Source: a virus
IMG/VR virus record: IMGVR_UViG_3300030107_004423
Span: 1-64,000 of that record
Length of the DNA: 64,000 nucleotides
Strand: one strand, 5' to 3'
Shown: in pieces, positions 6,817-17,782 of the stretch
Layout of the letters: every line of letters begins with the position of its first letter
Numbering within the stretch: the first letter of the stretch is position 1
Notes under the pieces: generated by a model
Database searches by the model: none
Seen by the model: only the letters and a program-made list of their open reading frames with translations
Told to the model about the DNA's origin: nothing
Made by a program: the position numbers and the translations under genes

Positions 6817-9800
6817 TTATTTGCTCCTATAACAATCTATTAAATTTCTTACTCTTTGTTGAGTATTTTCTTGTACTCCGCCACGATCACCTAAGTCTTG
6901 TCGTCTTAAAGCGTCTCGCTCACTAACAAACAACTTCTTCACTCCATATTGCCTTACATTTCCATCTTCAGTAGTAGCATATTCAGCTGTACCCCACTGT
7001 CTGTCTACAGGCAGTACAGGTTCTAATGCTTTTTGAGCTTTATATAATATAACAGGATCTATAAGTTTATCAGTAGTTGCATATTCTATCATAACTCTAG
7101 CTGCATTTTTTTGCATATCATTTCCAGCTTCTCTTATATCAAATACATCTTGAGTTAAATATGTTTCTTTTGTCATATGCCCATCTATACTAGCAGGCTC
7201 TGTATACATTCTAGATGTAAGTATTTGAGCATCTATATTTGGATTTTGAACCTTAGTATAATGAGCTGTTTTTAAATAGTTTATATCATCTAAAACATCT
7301 TTTGCATAATCATTATATCCACCATCAGGCCTATATTCACCTGTAGACAAGCTAGAAAGCAATCCAAGTACAGGTTCACTTAATCCATTTTCATAAAATA
7401 CATAGTCATATACAGCTTTCTTTTGATTTCCATCATTAACGCTTCTCATTGATACAATTTTATTAGATATATTAGGTATTAACATCCTCATTATCAAAGC
7501 TTTTCTTTTTATATCTGTCATCTCAGGATCATTAAATAGTCTATCATACAACAAAGCTCTTCTTTGTATCACAAAATCTTCTATTCCATACCTACCAACT
7601 TCTTTTGCATTACCTAATTCTATAAGCTCTTTTTGAATACTTTTATATTCACCTTTTATTCCATTATTAAGTTCATAGGAAGAAAGTGTTTTTATCATAG
7701 CTTCATCACCTGTTCCTTCTCTTATAGTAGGTAATCCAGCAAAAGCTTCAAATAAAGTTCTTAATCCTTTTTGTTCTTCACCATTAGTAGCTTCAAATCT
7801 TCTACCATTTTGTATTACTTTATCTTTAAATGATATATTTTGAATATTATATTTTCCTGGCCTTATAACTTCTTTTATCTTGCCATCAGCGCCTATAACT
7901 ACAAAAGGTTTTTTACTGTTATTCTTAAATGCTCCTGATTTTTCTGCTCTTTTTTGTAAAATAGGAATATTAGGCTTAATTGGATCTTCCCCCATCATAT
8001 ATGAAATAGATTCTTCCATCCCTATTCTTAACTCTTCTATATTAGATAGCCTTGCCCTCATACTTTTTAAATTTTCAGACTCTTCAACACTTTTTTCAAA
8101 TTTCTTAGACTTATCTATCTCAAATTTCAAATCTCTTTCTTGCTTTTTAAGCTCTAAAACTTTTAAAAATCTTGCCTCATCTCCAACATATTCTCTTAAA
8201 GCAGCATTAAATAATCTATTGTGTTTTTCAGCATCAGTTTTTCCTTGAACAGCAGCATATCCATTATCTATAAAATCAATTATTTGGTCTTGAATAGAGA
8301 ACCCTTTTCCATAAGCTCCTTGCCCTTTTAAAGTATTTAAATCTTCATAAGTTCTATGAAGTTCTTGCATAGCAATGTCATATGAATTTTTAGAATTATT
8401 AAAATAATTTCTAGCAGCTATTAAACTAGGCTCCATATTAATAGAAGGAGGTATTCCCCAATTCTTACTAGGATCTAATGTCATTCTATATAAATTAACA
8501 AAAGCATTATTATAACTTGATAATTTTGCAGATCTATCAACACCAGTAGCATCTGTCTCTACTCCTTGATTGTATTTTAAATATTTATTTAGAGGATCTA
8601 TTATCCTTGCTCTTATAGCATTTATAGCTGGTTGAAATCTAGAATCCATCATATCGACTTTATCTAAAAGCGTGAACATTCCAGGAGTATCTTCGTATCC
8701 AACTTGGAATAAACCATCCTTACCAAACCATACTTGATTTTGAATCTCTCTTATTTGCTTAACATTAGCTTTGGATGGAAGTCTTTTGTAAACATCTATA
8801 AACATTTTTGCAAGATTAGATATATTATCAACAGTAGCTACATAGTTATACTTAGAATTAAATCTTATTTGTATATTTGTCTTTGCCGCTTTGAACATTT
8901 TAGTTTCTTGAGTCAATATTACTGGATTTTCTCTAAACATATTTGCTAAATAAGTAGCTGTTTGATGCATTTTTATAAATTGACCCCTAGCCATATTAAC
9001 TTCATTCAATATCATATCATTTGTATATTCACCTTCAAATAGATTAGGCAATGTTTTTGCAAATTCACCTATTCCTACATTAGGATCAAATATTTTATTT
9101 AGAACACTAGAAGGATTTGTTTGTGATCCTGTAATATGTCCAGACAATTTATTTGCTTCTCTCCAAAATTTACCAGGAGCTGCAACATAATTAAATGATT
9201 TATCAAAATCAAAATCTGCGTCTTGTGGAGTTATAGCATCTGAATGATTCATTCTACTAACATTTCCAGCTTCTCTATCAACATATGATCTCATGTCATT
9301 GCCTTCTCCAGTGACTGCCATCTTGCTTATAACTATATCACCCATCATATTTCTAGGCTGTCTACTATTTAACATTCCTATTGCCATATCTTTATCATAA
9401 TTTTTTATAACTAGATTAGCATCATTTATTGTTGTATGGTTATCTATCAAATAATCATCGCCTGTTTTTAAGTTGTATACAGCATCTTCCTTAGAAACAG
9501 CTTTATTATATGTATTTTTAAGTGATTCTGATTTAGCTAAAATTCTACCATCATCAATGTCTATGTATTCACCCTTACTATTAATATATCTTCCTTCTAC
9601 TTGTAAAAATCTTTCTCCTTTTATATTTACAAGAAATCCATCTGCTACTCTTTTACCTACTATAAATTCACTAGCAGGTTCATATTCAACTCTTTGTATT
9701 ATAACATTATGAACTCCATTTAATTCAGGCTTAGTGCTATGAATAAATTTCTTCTGAGAGGCATAATAAGAAGGTAAAAATTCACCAAAAAACTGAACTA

Positions 9801-12800
9801 CAGGCCTATCATTTAGATCAGATCTAACTGTAATATCTAAATCTCCCATATCAGCAGTCATAACATCTAAAGAACCATCCTTAACTATACCACCAGCTAT
9901 AGAGCCATTATTTAGGTAGTATCCGATAAGATTATCTTCTAGCCTCCTTTGAGCCCAAGGTTCAATAACAAGGCCACCTCTAGTCAATATAGAGCTTATA
10001 GCGCTATTAACAACGGAAGGATCTCCTGTTTCTGCCTTAGCTCCTAATACTTTTTGAGCTAAACCAGTTCTATAATATGCATTGCTATACATATGAGATA
10101 CGCCTTGTCTATAATTTGCAAGTTTCTTTTCCACACCTATCCATTCAGATACTCCAGAATCATTAGACATATGCACTGCTGCATTTGCTCCAACCAAAGG
10201 ATCTTTTTGCTTAGATATAGTTCTTAAACTCATAGCATCAAGGGGAATTTCTGTTATTCTATTTGCATTTGTAATTCTACCAGCTTGACTTATATATTCA
10301 TGCCAAGGCTTATTAACATCAGTAGTGCCAGCAACTCCTGCATACCTATCTTCATATTGATCATTTTTACTACCTTTATAAGCATTTATTTTATTAGCAG
10401 ATTTAAATGTAAGAGCATCTATTCCTAAATCTGAAAGTATATCATCTAGTAATGGATTATATTTAAAGGCTGTTTTTGCAAACCATTCTTCAACCTTTCC
10501 ATAATCACTACTATTTGCATCTTCATAGGATACCTTAGAATGTGTTATTGTAGGCTTTATTGCTCCTGATTTAAAGCCTGTAACCTTTCCATTCATATCT
10601 GTCATAACCATATCAGGATGTAGACCTATCATAGCCATAGATGCTAAATAGAAATCTTTAGATACATACATTTCTCCATCTACTATTGATTTTGTAGTCT
10701 GCTCTATTCGTTCTATTTCTTTATCTCTATGAGTATCATCTATTAAGCCATCATTAAATTTCTTTTCTAATTGAGCTCTAGATCTATCTAATGAACTAAA
10801 TATATTTCCTATTATATTATCATTATTGTCTCTTAATACAGCCTCGTCATCTATAGAAAGAACTTTTAATTTTTTAAATTCTCCATTAGCTTGAGGCTCT
10901 AACCAATCTTTAACATCTTCATATACATTTTTAAATAAATCTGATTGAGATGTTCTATACATCATAGCTGTTTTTTCTCTATTGCTATCAGTTGGAACAT
11001 AACCATTTTTGGTTTCATTTAGCTTGTCTCTTTTAAATCTATCTTTAATATAGTCATGATCTAAATCTATAGCACCTTTGCCTACTACACGCTCTATAGC
11101 AGAAGGCATATTTAATATCATTCTTGCAAGCTTTATACCTTCTACTAAAGCATTGTCTCCAGAAACATCTCTTATTTGAGAAAGCTTATCATTTATAGCT
11201 CTATATTTATCTTGTGTAATATCTCCATCTAATATAGCTTCTAGAATTTTAAATAATCTACCATCAGCACTAAATTGAGCTTTAATATTTTCATGTAATG
11301 ATCCTGGATATTTATCTGTTCTAACTATTATAGATGTAGATTCATTCATAGGTATAGCTGTATATGTTTCATGCTGAGAAGGGGGATCATAATTTGTATC
11401 GTGTATTTTTGTATTATCTTGATATTTATACCAATCAGCTTTTCCTTGAGGATTAACAATTCTCATATTACCACTATCTAACGATGCATTAATATCATTT
11501 AATCCAAATCCGTTTATATTTCTTATAACATTTCCATCAGAATTTATAGCACTAGTTTCAGCTAAATAAATAAAGCTTTGATTAGGATCTAATGCTTTTA
11601 TAAGCCCTGTAAATCCTCTATTGTCAGTTTCTCCAACTACTTTATATCCTTGTATTAATCTAGGTCTCCCCTTAGTCAAATCTATTTTAAGAGTTTTTAT
11701 TGGCATCTTAGAAAAATAATTAGATGTTATGGCATAAACATCGCTATCTATCATATCTAAGCCAGGTTTATTTTCTGGTTTCAAATCATCTATAGCTATT
11801 TGCATTCTAAACTTCAAAGGATCAACTACAAATTTTTCAAAGTTTTTAACATCTAAAACAACTTCTCCTTGTTGATTTTCCAATGTTCTTATCATTTTTA
11901 ATACATTGGCTTTCAATCCAGGATTTTTAATATTATCAGGAGTAATTGCATATTCTCCTAATATTTCATTGACCAATGCTTTTAAGTCTTTAGCTTCTTT
12001 TTTGCCCATTCTATCTATAGCAAAAATTTCATCTAAACTCTTTGTTGGTATTTTATATTTAGATGCAAATTGAGCTGTAGTTATTTTCATTATTTTATCA
12101 TTTACATCTTTTTCGTGTATTTTATCAGCATACTTTGCTAATTCTTCTTTAACGAAGTCTTGAATATTGGATTCGTTTATAACTATTTTTTGTGCTTCAG
12201 ATTTTATATCTTCATTAACCCTAATAAGTTCTTCCATATAAGACATTCTATCTGAATTTCTAGGATTATAAGCTACTCTATTAAATATATCATTTATATC
12301 GCCATCTTTTCTGCTAATAGCTCTTAATAGATATGGATCATTCTGATCTAGAGCACTTTTAATAGTTTGCTTTAAATTTATAGTAACTTTTCGATCATCT
12401 AATAATTGCTGCAATTCTTTTTCGTATTTAGTTCTAGCTTTATCTGATATATTATCAACACCAAGTTCTATATTCTTAATTATGCCTATTTTTTGATCCA
12501 TATTAGATAGATATCCATCTAAATTCATAATCATAGATTTAGCTCTTGGTTGAGCCCAATCAGTCATAGCTACCTCTCCTGCAGCTAATGATTTTTGCAA
12601 AGAAGTTATCCAATCATCTGTAGTTGTTTCTACTAAATTATCCTTAAATTCTACTGGATGTTTTGATTTAGATATATTATCTACTAATTGCTTGTAGTGT
12701 TTATCTAAAGCATTGTACATAGATTCACTTATTTTATTACCTTTATATGCAGAAAGTAATTTCCTAGAAACACTGCCATAGTTAGGCATTACAGGCTTCA

Positions 12801-15759
12801 ACCCATCTTCTTGATAATTAAAGGTTATATCTTGCATTAATGTGACTAAGCTAGCCTTGGTATCTACCCCACCTGCTAAATCATCCATTCCAAGCCTTCT
12901 TAATGACTTTTGAATTATATAATTATTAAATTCATCATGCATCTTCTTATCTGAAAATAAATCACCTGTAACTGATTTTACTTTCTCCACCAATGCTTGA
13001 GCTTTATCCATCTGAATAACTCTAGGATTTTTTGTATTCAAGTCAGGATATAAAGATTTCATTGAAGAGTTTAATCTTTTAATAAATAAAGCTATCTCTC
13101 CATAATTTTCAGCATCTCCTTCAGGTTTTAATACTTGTACTTCACCTTTAGTTAATATATTTGCATTTATAGCATTTAAAATATCTCTTGCATCGTTTTG
13201 AGGAGCTCCATGTTCTTTTCCACCAGTTAATAATTCATATGCATTTCTTCTTTGTTTATGCCTTAATACTCTATTATATGGTATAGCCCATGAATCACTT
13301 ACAAGTATAAATGGATCAAGCTCTTGATTTTTTTGCCAATTCTCTCCCCAACTATGACTCATCAATCTTTCTGACGCACCTTTCCATGAATCGTGAGCAA
13401 TAGCTATATTTTCTTGAGATAACATAGCTTTATCTACAGATATAGGATCTCCTGGTTGAATCCAATTATTTTTAAGTCCTTGTCCATATATAACTGATAT
13501 AGCTTCATCTACAACTCTATCTCCAAAATCAACAGAAGACAAATCAGGCATTCTTATTACGCCATTTTCATCGTTATAAGCTATGTCTAGCTTTTCCATT
13601 ACATCTATTAAAAAATCTCTTTGTATTTGTTGAGGAATGTTTATAGCTTGAGATAATCTTTTATCCATCCATTCTTCTAATTGATATGATAAATTGTTAG
13701 CTGTTAACTTAGTCCCATCAAACTTTATAGAAGATATTTTAGTTACTACTTCCATAGCTTGGTCAGGAGTTAAATTATTTATATTTATTCCTTCAGCACC
13801 ATTAGCATCATATTCTTTTAATATTTTCTCTGCAATTAGTAATTTCTCATAAAATGGTAAAGTTTCATCATAGCTTAATTTGCCATCCTTCACCAAGTCA
13901 GCCATTGCTTTATTGAACGATGTATTTAAATCAGCCCCTGCTACACCACCATCATCTGGGAATTTAGACATAATTTCTTTTATTTCTGAAAACTCTTTAC
14001 TGCCATCTAAGGTTGTTTTTATTACATTTTTACCTTCAGCATAATTATCTAGCTTAGAATTTCCATAAGCATTTACTATTTCATTCAAACCAATAGGATC
14101 ATCTATTCCAAATGTCTTAAGACTTCCTACTATTTCTTTTAATTGTTGAGATTTAAATTTACTATATCTTTCTATATTACCTGTTTCAAATAATTTGTTA
14201 AAGTATTTCCCATCCATTTTAGCATGAAAACTATGAGGCTTTCTGGTAAAGAACATTGCTGTCCATATATTGGCTACTTGTTCTTCCCTTGTAGCTCCTA
14301 ATGCTTCTGAGGCATTGTCCATAGACCATCCTTTTTGATTAAAAGACATGGCCATTCTAGGAGCATTCATAGCTACTACACCAGCAGACATTCTAGGTAA
14401 AGATGCAATCATATCAGTAGTAAATTCTCTAGCCCAATATGCAGGAGCTTTTAATACAAATTCTGATCTAGCAGCACTTAACATTTCTCTCATTGCTTTT
14501 GTGCTTTCTTCATCAGTCGCATCTACCCACCATTGTTTACCACCTCCTCCAGCAGCATTCTTTGTAAATTTCTTACCCAAATTAGTACTTAGATATTTTC
14601 CTGATATTTCATCCATAGCAGTTAATTGATATCTTAATTCTTTATTTGTGTAATCCTTTATAGGCTTCCAATATGATTTGAATGAATTTCTAACCAAGCT
14701 GCCAAGCCTACCTAAATGACTAGCTTGAGTACCACCTTTTAAGAATGATATAGGACCCATTGCAGAGTAATACATACTTTCTGTTATAGCTTCATTATAC
14801 CATGCATTAAAAGATTTTCCTGCATCTATATCGTAATCACCAGTATAATAAGGTTGCTGATTTTCATTAAAATCTACTCCAAACATTTTAGTTTGAGCCA
14901 TTTTAGATGCAGCTCTAACTGAAGCCATTCCAAATCCAATAGCCGCATCATATGCCGCTGCTCCTAATATAGCACCTGTTTTAGGTCCTGCTCCTGGGAT
15001 TTTCCTTCCAAGCATCTGTAATATAGCAAATGCATCATCAGGATTATTCTTCATTACTATATCTACAGTCTCTTTAGCAATACCCTCTACTAATTCTTCA
15101 TCTCCAAGTTTTAATATATCTGTTATATTTTCTTTTATACCCTCTTTAAATACATCTTTATATACTTCTCTAGAAACATTACCTTCTATAGCATTTATTA
15201 CATTAGAATCAGATTGAACATCATAAGCATCATCTATTATTTTTCTAGTTTTATTCTTTGTAAGGGTTTCGGTTAAATTTATACCTTTCTTTGAAGGCAT
15301 TTTAGATGCAATACCTATTAAATCTTCAACAGAAGTTGCCTTTGCTAGCCCAGGAACATTCATAAGTAATTTACTTCCACCTCTTATTCCTGCACTAACT
15401 GTTTTAGCAGCTAATGTTAATGGACTTAACATACCTGCAACTTGACCTACGGTTGCACCAGCTCTAGCGGCTCCTGTCATTTCTTCGTATTCAACTCCAG
15501 GAGATAATCCTAAAGAAAACATATCCTCCATAGTTGTTACATCTTCACCTTTATATATTTCTTCTTTTGCAACGTCAGATGCTCCAGGTATACCAAGTAA
15601 AGCTTCATCAGCAGCCTTCCAAAGCGCTTGTCCTAAGAAGTCATATACTGCACTGCCTGTAGTAGTTCTTTTTATTTCAGGAGCAATCTCTTCTCTATTT
15701 AATCTTTCTTGTATTACTTCCCAAGTTATATCATCTCTACTTTTATCTTGACTGCTCAT
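6817..15759 (-). CDS. Giant virion protein, candidate two-barrel RNA polymerase, 2980 aa
   Basis: Residues 2133-2186 hold an RQP block followed 49 residues later by ADFDFDK (Asp2182, 2184, 2186). This copies the R-x-P ... NADFDGDQM layout of the catalytic double-psi barrel of cellular RNA polymerase beta-prime, where three Asp residues bind the catalytic Mg. crAss-like phages carry such polymerases as very long virion proteins with DxDxD variants. The counterpart at 60959-64000 has DWDGDH in the same place with about the same distance to the C-terminus (798 versus 792 residues). N-terminal Gly/Ala-rich hydrophobic stretches (about 97-127 and 255-285) could help membrane passage during ejection. 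Position among late internal-protein genes fits packaging. The start overlaps the previous stop. Polymerase activity is inference; the size, late location and motif are what is seen. Confidence 0.7.
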   Translation of the reverse strand: MSSQDKSRDDITWEVIQERLNREEIAPEIKRTTTGSAVYDFLGQALWKAADEALLGIPGASDVAKEEIYKGEDVTTMEDMFSLGLSPGVEYEEMTGAARAGATVGQVAGMLSPLTLAAKTVSAGIRGGSKLLMNVPGLAKATSVEDLIGIASKMPSKKGINLTETLTKNKTRKIIDDAYDVQSDSNVINAIEGNVSREVYKDVFKEGIKENITDILKLGDEELVEGIAKETVDIVMKNNPDDAFAILQMLGRKIPGAGPKTGAILGAAAYDAAIGFGMASVRAASKMAQTKMFGVDFNENQQPYYTGDYDIDAGKSFNAWYNEAITESMYYSAMGPISFLKGGTQASHLGRLGSLVRNSFKSYWKPIKDYTNKELRYQLTAMDEISGKYLSTNLGKKFTKNAAGGGGKQWWVDATDEESTKAMREMLSAARSEFVLKAPAYWAREFTTDMIASLPRMSAGVVAMNAPRMAMSFNQKGWSMDNASEALGATREEQVANIWTAMFFTRKPHSFHAKMDGKYFNKLFETGNIERYSKFKSQQLKEIVGSLKTFGIDDPIGLNEIVNAYGNSKLDNYAEGKNVIKTTLDGSKEFSEIKEIMSKFPDDGGVAGADLNTSFNKAMADLVKDGKLSYDETLPFYEKLLIAEKILKEYDANGAEGININNLTPDQAMEVVTKISSIKFDGTKLTANNLSYQLEEWMDKRLSQAINIPQQIQRDFLIDVMEKLDIAYNDENGVIRMPDLSSVDFGDRVVDEAISVIYGQGLKNNWIQPGDPISVDKAMLSQENIAIAHDSWKGASERLMSHSWGENWQKNQELDPFILVSDSWAIPYNRVLRHKQRRNAYELLTGGKEHGAPQNDARDILNAINANILTKGEVQVLKPEGDAENYGEIALFIKRLNSSMKSLYPDLNTKNPRVIQMDKAQALVEKVKSVTGDLFSDKKMHDEFNNYIIQKSLRRLGMDDLAGGVDTKASLVTLMQDITFNYQEDGLKPVMPNYGSVSRKLLSAYKGNKISESMYNALDKHYKQLVDNISKSKHPVEFKDNLVETTTDDWITSLQKSLAAGEVAMTDWAQPRAKSMIMNLDGYLSNMDQKIGIIKNIELGVDNISDKARTKYEKELQQLLDDRKVTINLKQTIKSALDQNDPYLLRAISRKDGDINDIFNRVAYNPRNSDRMSYMEELIRVNEDIKSEAQKIVINESNIQDFVKEELAKYADKIHEKDVNDKIMKITTAQFASKYKIPTKSLDEIFAIDRMGKKEAKDLKALVNEILGEYAITPDNIKNPGLKANVLKMIRTLENQQGEVVLDVKNFEKFVVDPLKFRMQIAIDDLKPENKPGLDMIDSDVYAITSNYFSKMPIKTLKIDLTKGRPRLIQGYKVVGETDNRGFTGLIKALDPNQSFIYLAETSAINSDGNVIRNINGFGLNDINASLDSGNMRIVNPQGKADWYKYQDNTKIHDTNYDPPSQHETYTAIPMNESTSIIVRTDKYPGSLHENIKAQFSADGRLFKILEAILDGDITQDKYRAINDKLSQIRDVSGDNALVEGIKLARMILNMPSAIERVVGKGAIDLDHDYIKDRFKRDKLNETKNGYVPTDSNREKTAMMYRTSQSDLFKNVYEDVKDWLEPQANGEFKKLKVLSIDDEAVLRDNNDNIIGNIFSSLDRSRAQLEKKFNDGLIDDTHRDKEIERIEQTTKSIVDGEMYVSKDFYLASMAMIGLHPDMVMTDMNGKVTGFKSGAIKPTITHSKVSYEDANSSDYGKVEEWFAKTAFKYNPLLDDILSDLGIDALTFKSANKINAYKGSKNDQYEDRYAGVAGTTDVNKPWHEYISQAGRITNANRITEIPLDAMSLRTISKQKDPLVGANAAVHMSNDSGVSEWIGVEKKLANYRQGVSHMYSNAYYRTGLAQKVLGAKAETGDPSVVNSAISSILTRGGLVIEPWAQRRLEDNLIGYYLNNGSIAGGIVKDGSLDVMTADMGDLDITVRSDLNDRPVVQFFGEFLPSYYASQKKFIHSTKPELNGVHNVIIQRVEYEPASEFIVGKRVADGFLVNIKGERFLQVEGRYINSKGEYIDIDDGRILAKSESLKNTYNKAVSKEDAVYNLKTGDDYLIDNHTTINDANLVIKNYDKDMAIGMLNSRQPRNMMGDIVISKMAVTGEGNDMRSYVDREAGNVSRMNHSDAITPQDADFDFDKSFNYVAAPGKFWREANKLSGHITGSQTNPSSVLNKIFDPNVGIGEFAKTLPNLFEGEYTNDMILNEVNMARGQFIKMHQTATYLANMFRENPVILTQETKMFKAAKTNIQIRFNSKYNYVATVDNISNLAKMFIDVYKRLPSKANVKQIREIQNQVWFGKDGLFQVGYEDTPGMFTLLDKVDMMDSRFQPAINAIRARIIDPLNKYLKYNQGVETDATGVDRSAKLSSYNNAFVNLYRMTLDPSKNWGIPPSINMEPSLIAARNYFNNSKNSYDIAMQELHRTYEDLNTLKGQGAYGKGFSIQDQIIDFIDNGYAAVQGKTDAEKHNRLFNAALREYVGDEARFLKVLELKKQERDLKFEIDKSKKFEKSVEESENLKSMRARLSNIEELRIGMEESISYMMGEDPIKPNIPILQKRAEKSGAFKNNSKKPFVVIGADGKIKEVIRPGKYNIQNISFKDKVIQNGRRFEATNGEEQKGLRTLFEAFAGLPTIREGTGDEAMIKTLSSYELNNGIKGEYKSIQKELIELGNAKEVGRYGIEDFVIQRRALLYDRLFNDPEMTDIKRKALIMRMLIPNISNKIVSMRSVNDGNQKKAVYDYVFYENGLSEPVLGLLSSLSTGEYRPDGGYNDYAKDVLDDINYLKTAHYTKVQNPNIDAQILTSRMYTEPASIDGHMTKETYLTQDVFDIREAGNDMQKNAARVMIEYATTDKLIDPVILYKAQKALEPVLPVDRQWGTAEYATTEDGNVRQYGVKKLFVSERDALRRQDLGDRGGVQENTQQRVRNLIDCYRSK

Positions 15760-16556
15760 TTAGCCCCTTCTTCTAAATATTTAACTAATTGTTCATGCGT
15801 TAAAAGGTTGTTTTTTAATACTTTCCCTACGCCAGATTCTTTATGCAATATAGTACCAAGTTCTGCTTGTTTGTTAATTAGAGCATTATACTCTTCTTTG
15901 GCTTCTATTTCAGGTGCATATTCATAGCTCGTTGAATCTCTTGAATCATAAGCCTTTCTTAATAATTCCTTTGTTTCTTTTATACCTTCATTTGCAAATC
16001 CAAATTCTTGGTTTTCTGGATCCCAATACCAATCTCTATTTTCTATATTTTCAAGACCTTTTAAAGCAAATATATCTGTCAACCCAAGAATTGCTTGTGC
16101 TGGAGCTCCTGGGATAATATTAAAAAGTGAATATTTACTTCTTTCATCAAACTCTTTTCTTTGTTGTGTTATAGCATCAGTTAAATTGGCTATTTTTAAA
16201 GAATCTAATGATTTTTGCTGTTGATACTCATCCATATTTAAAGCTAAAGTTTCATCATTAAACCTTGATAATGCTTTTTCATTTTCAGAAAATTGCCTTA
16301 GTGTTTCTAATAATTTAGCATCTGTATGTTTAGTGGATACACTGAAAGCTTTTGATTCTGGATTTCCATATTCTATAGCAACAGTTTCTAATAAATGCTG
16401 ATTTATAATTTCTTTAGATCCTGGCACCATATCAATATATTCTTTTACAGGCATCTTGCTTTTAGCACCCAAAGTACCTGATTCTAAAAATTCAATCTTC
16501 TTGTCATAAGATGAAATATTTTGAAATCTTTTTAATAAAGCTGTTATATTATCCAT
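15756..16556 (-). CDS. Putative internal virion protein, 266 aa
   Basis: Overlaps its neighbours by one to four bases on both sides, so it is translated with them. The protein is helical and charged, with a short hydrophobic patch near residues 144-160 (SLFNIIPGAPAQAILGLTDI) that could be membrane-active. No family recognised. Lying between the nozzle-type gene and the giant polymerase-like gene, it is probably packaged in the virion or ejected. This is inferred from position only. Confidence 0.6.
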   Translation of the reverse strand: MDNITALLKRFQNISSYDKKIEFLESGTLGAKSKMPVKEYIDMVPGSKEIINQHLLETVAIEYGNPESKAFSVSTKHTDAKLLETLRQFSENEKALSRFNDETLALNMDEYQQQKSLDSLKIANLTDAITQQRKEFDERSKYSLFNIIPGAPAQAILGLTDIFALKGLENIENRDWYWDPENQEFGFANEGIKETKELLRKAYDSRDSTSYEYAPEIEAKEEYNALINKQAELGTILHKESGVGKVLKNNLLTHEQLVKYLEEGAK

Positions 16557-17770
16557 TATTCAGCTCCTAAATTTCCAATTATTCTATCAAATTCATCTTC
16601 TTGTATTGTATCATCAACTTGGCCTTCATCTAAAATTCCTTCATTTCTAAAGTCATATAATAATGATTGTGTATATAATACATTTTCTGCTTCTGCAAAG
16701 TTTTTAAATAAGCCATTGAATCCAAAGATCCTTTGAGCTACTTGCTGTATTTCATCTTTGTTATCAGCCTTACTGTAATGTTCGTATGCTTTTTGTACTC
16801 CCTCATGATAAGCTGTAAAATCTCCTGGAGTATATTTGCCTTCCATTTTAGATCCTGCTGCCAATTTAAACATCATATCATATTCATCATATAGAGAATC
16901 GCTAATAGGCACTCCATATAATACTGATAAGTCTTGCATAATATCTGCTTTAAGCGTTGCAGATTGCATTAATGGTTCATTTTGATTAGCAGGAAGATCA
17001 TCATACTTTTCATCATTAGCAGCAAAATTATATGCATCAACCATTGATTTACCACTAGTTGTTTTGGCACTTGAAATTCTTTGTTTGTACCAATCACGTG
17101 ATTTGTCTGGTCCAGATCCTTCAGTTTTTCCTTTATAGTAATTATATTTTTGCTCACTTATTTTTTGTTTATAGTCTGTAGATTGCAAAGTAGATAAAGC
17201 TGTTTGGATAGATCCTGGATTAGCTTGGAAATATTCTTCTACCTGTGGAGTTACAGCATCTTCTCCATAAAATGCTTTAAAAGCATCGATATTAATATCT
17301 TGAACATCCCATCCAGTAAGATCAGAACCTCCTGTAGGCCCAGCTCCACCTGCCATTATATTCTTAGCTTTTCTTACATCATCAACTAATACACCACTCA
17401 TAATATCAGTTTTAGTAGCAAAATTCATAGCTTGATCGCTATAATAGTCAGCCCTAGCTGCATAATCATCTGCTTTAACTGTACTAATATCATCTAATAC
17501 TTTTAATGATTTATTTGTTTTAAACATATCATTTAATTTTTCAAGACTTAATCCAGTCTCTAGATATTTTTGTCTAGTCTCATTATAAAGTCTTTCATTT
17601 CTTATTGATTCTGTTTTTGCATCTTGATATAAAGATAGGTTAGCTTGATACTCTCTTTCATCTTCTCTTATCTGCTTGTTATGTTCTAATTGAGCCATTG
17701 CAATGCTATATTGTTGCATTAGCTTAGGAAGATCATCTATCAGTTCTTTTAAATCACTTTTATAGCCCAT
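16556..17770 (-). CDS. Putative internal virion protein, 404 aa
   Basis: A helical protein with a long charged helix at residues about 20-90 (QLEHNKQIREDEREYQANL), a Gly-rich break near 140 (IMAGGAGPTGG) and a mainly acidic C-terminus. No catalytic motif, signal peptide or membrane segment. The late position next to other large helical proteins suggests an ejected or core protein, as in other short-tailed phages. Function unknown. Confidence 0.6.
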   Translation of the reverse strand: MGYKSDLKELIDDLPKLMQQYSIAMAQLEHNKQIREDEREYQANLSLYQDAKTESIRNERLYNETRQKYLETGLSLEKLNDMFKTNKSLKVLDDISTVKADDYAARADYYSDQAMNFATKTDIMSGVLVDDVRKAKNIMAGGAGPTGGSDLTGWDVQDINIDAFKAFYGEDAVTPQVEEYFQANPGSIQTALSTLQSTDYKQKISEQKYNYYKGKTEGSGPDKSRDWYKQRISSAKTTSGKSMVDAYNFAANDEKYDDLPANQNEPLMQSATLKADIMQDLSVLYGVPISDSLYDEYDMMFKLAAGSKMEGKYTPGDFTAYHEGVQKAYEHYSKADNKDEIQQVAQRIFGFNGLFKNFAEAENVLYTQSLLYDFRNEGILDEGQVDDTIQEDEFDRIIGNLGAE

Positions 17771-17782
17771 ATTAATGTATCC

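Noticed and set aside
7880-8248. Plus-strand open frames inside the giant late gene
   Set aside because: They are antisense shadows of an AT-rich coding strand, without ribosome binding sites or sensible composition. The same applies to other antisense frames in late genes.
6817-15759. N4-type (T7-like) single-subunit virion RNA polymerase
   Set aside because: Size would fit, but I see no T7-like polymerase motifs, whereas the DxDxD block and the R-x-P block fit the two-barrel family. A structure comparison would be decisive.
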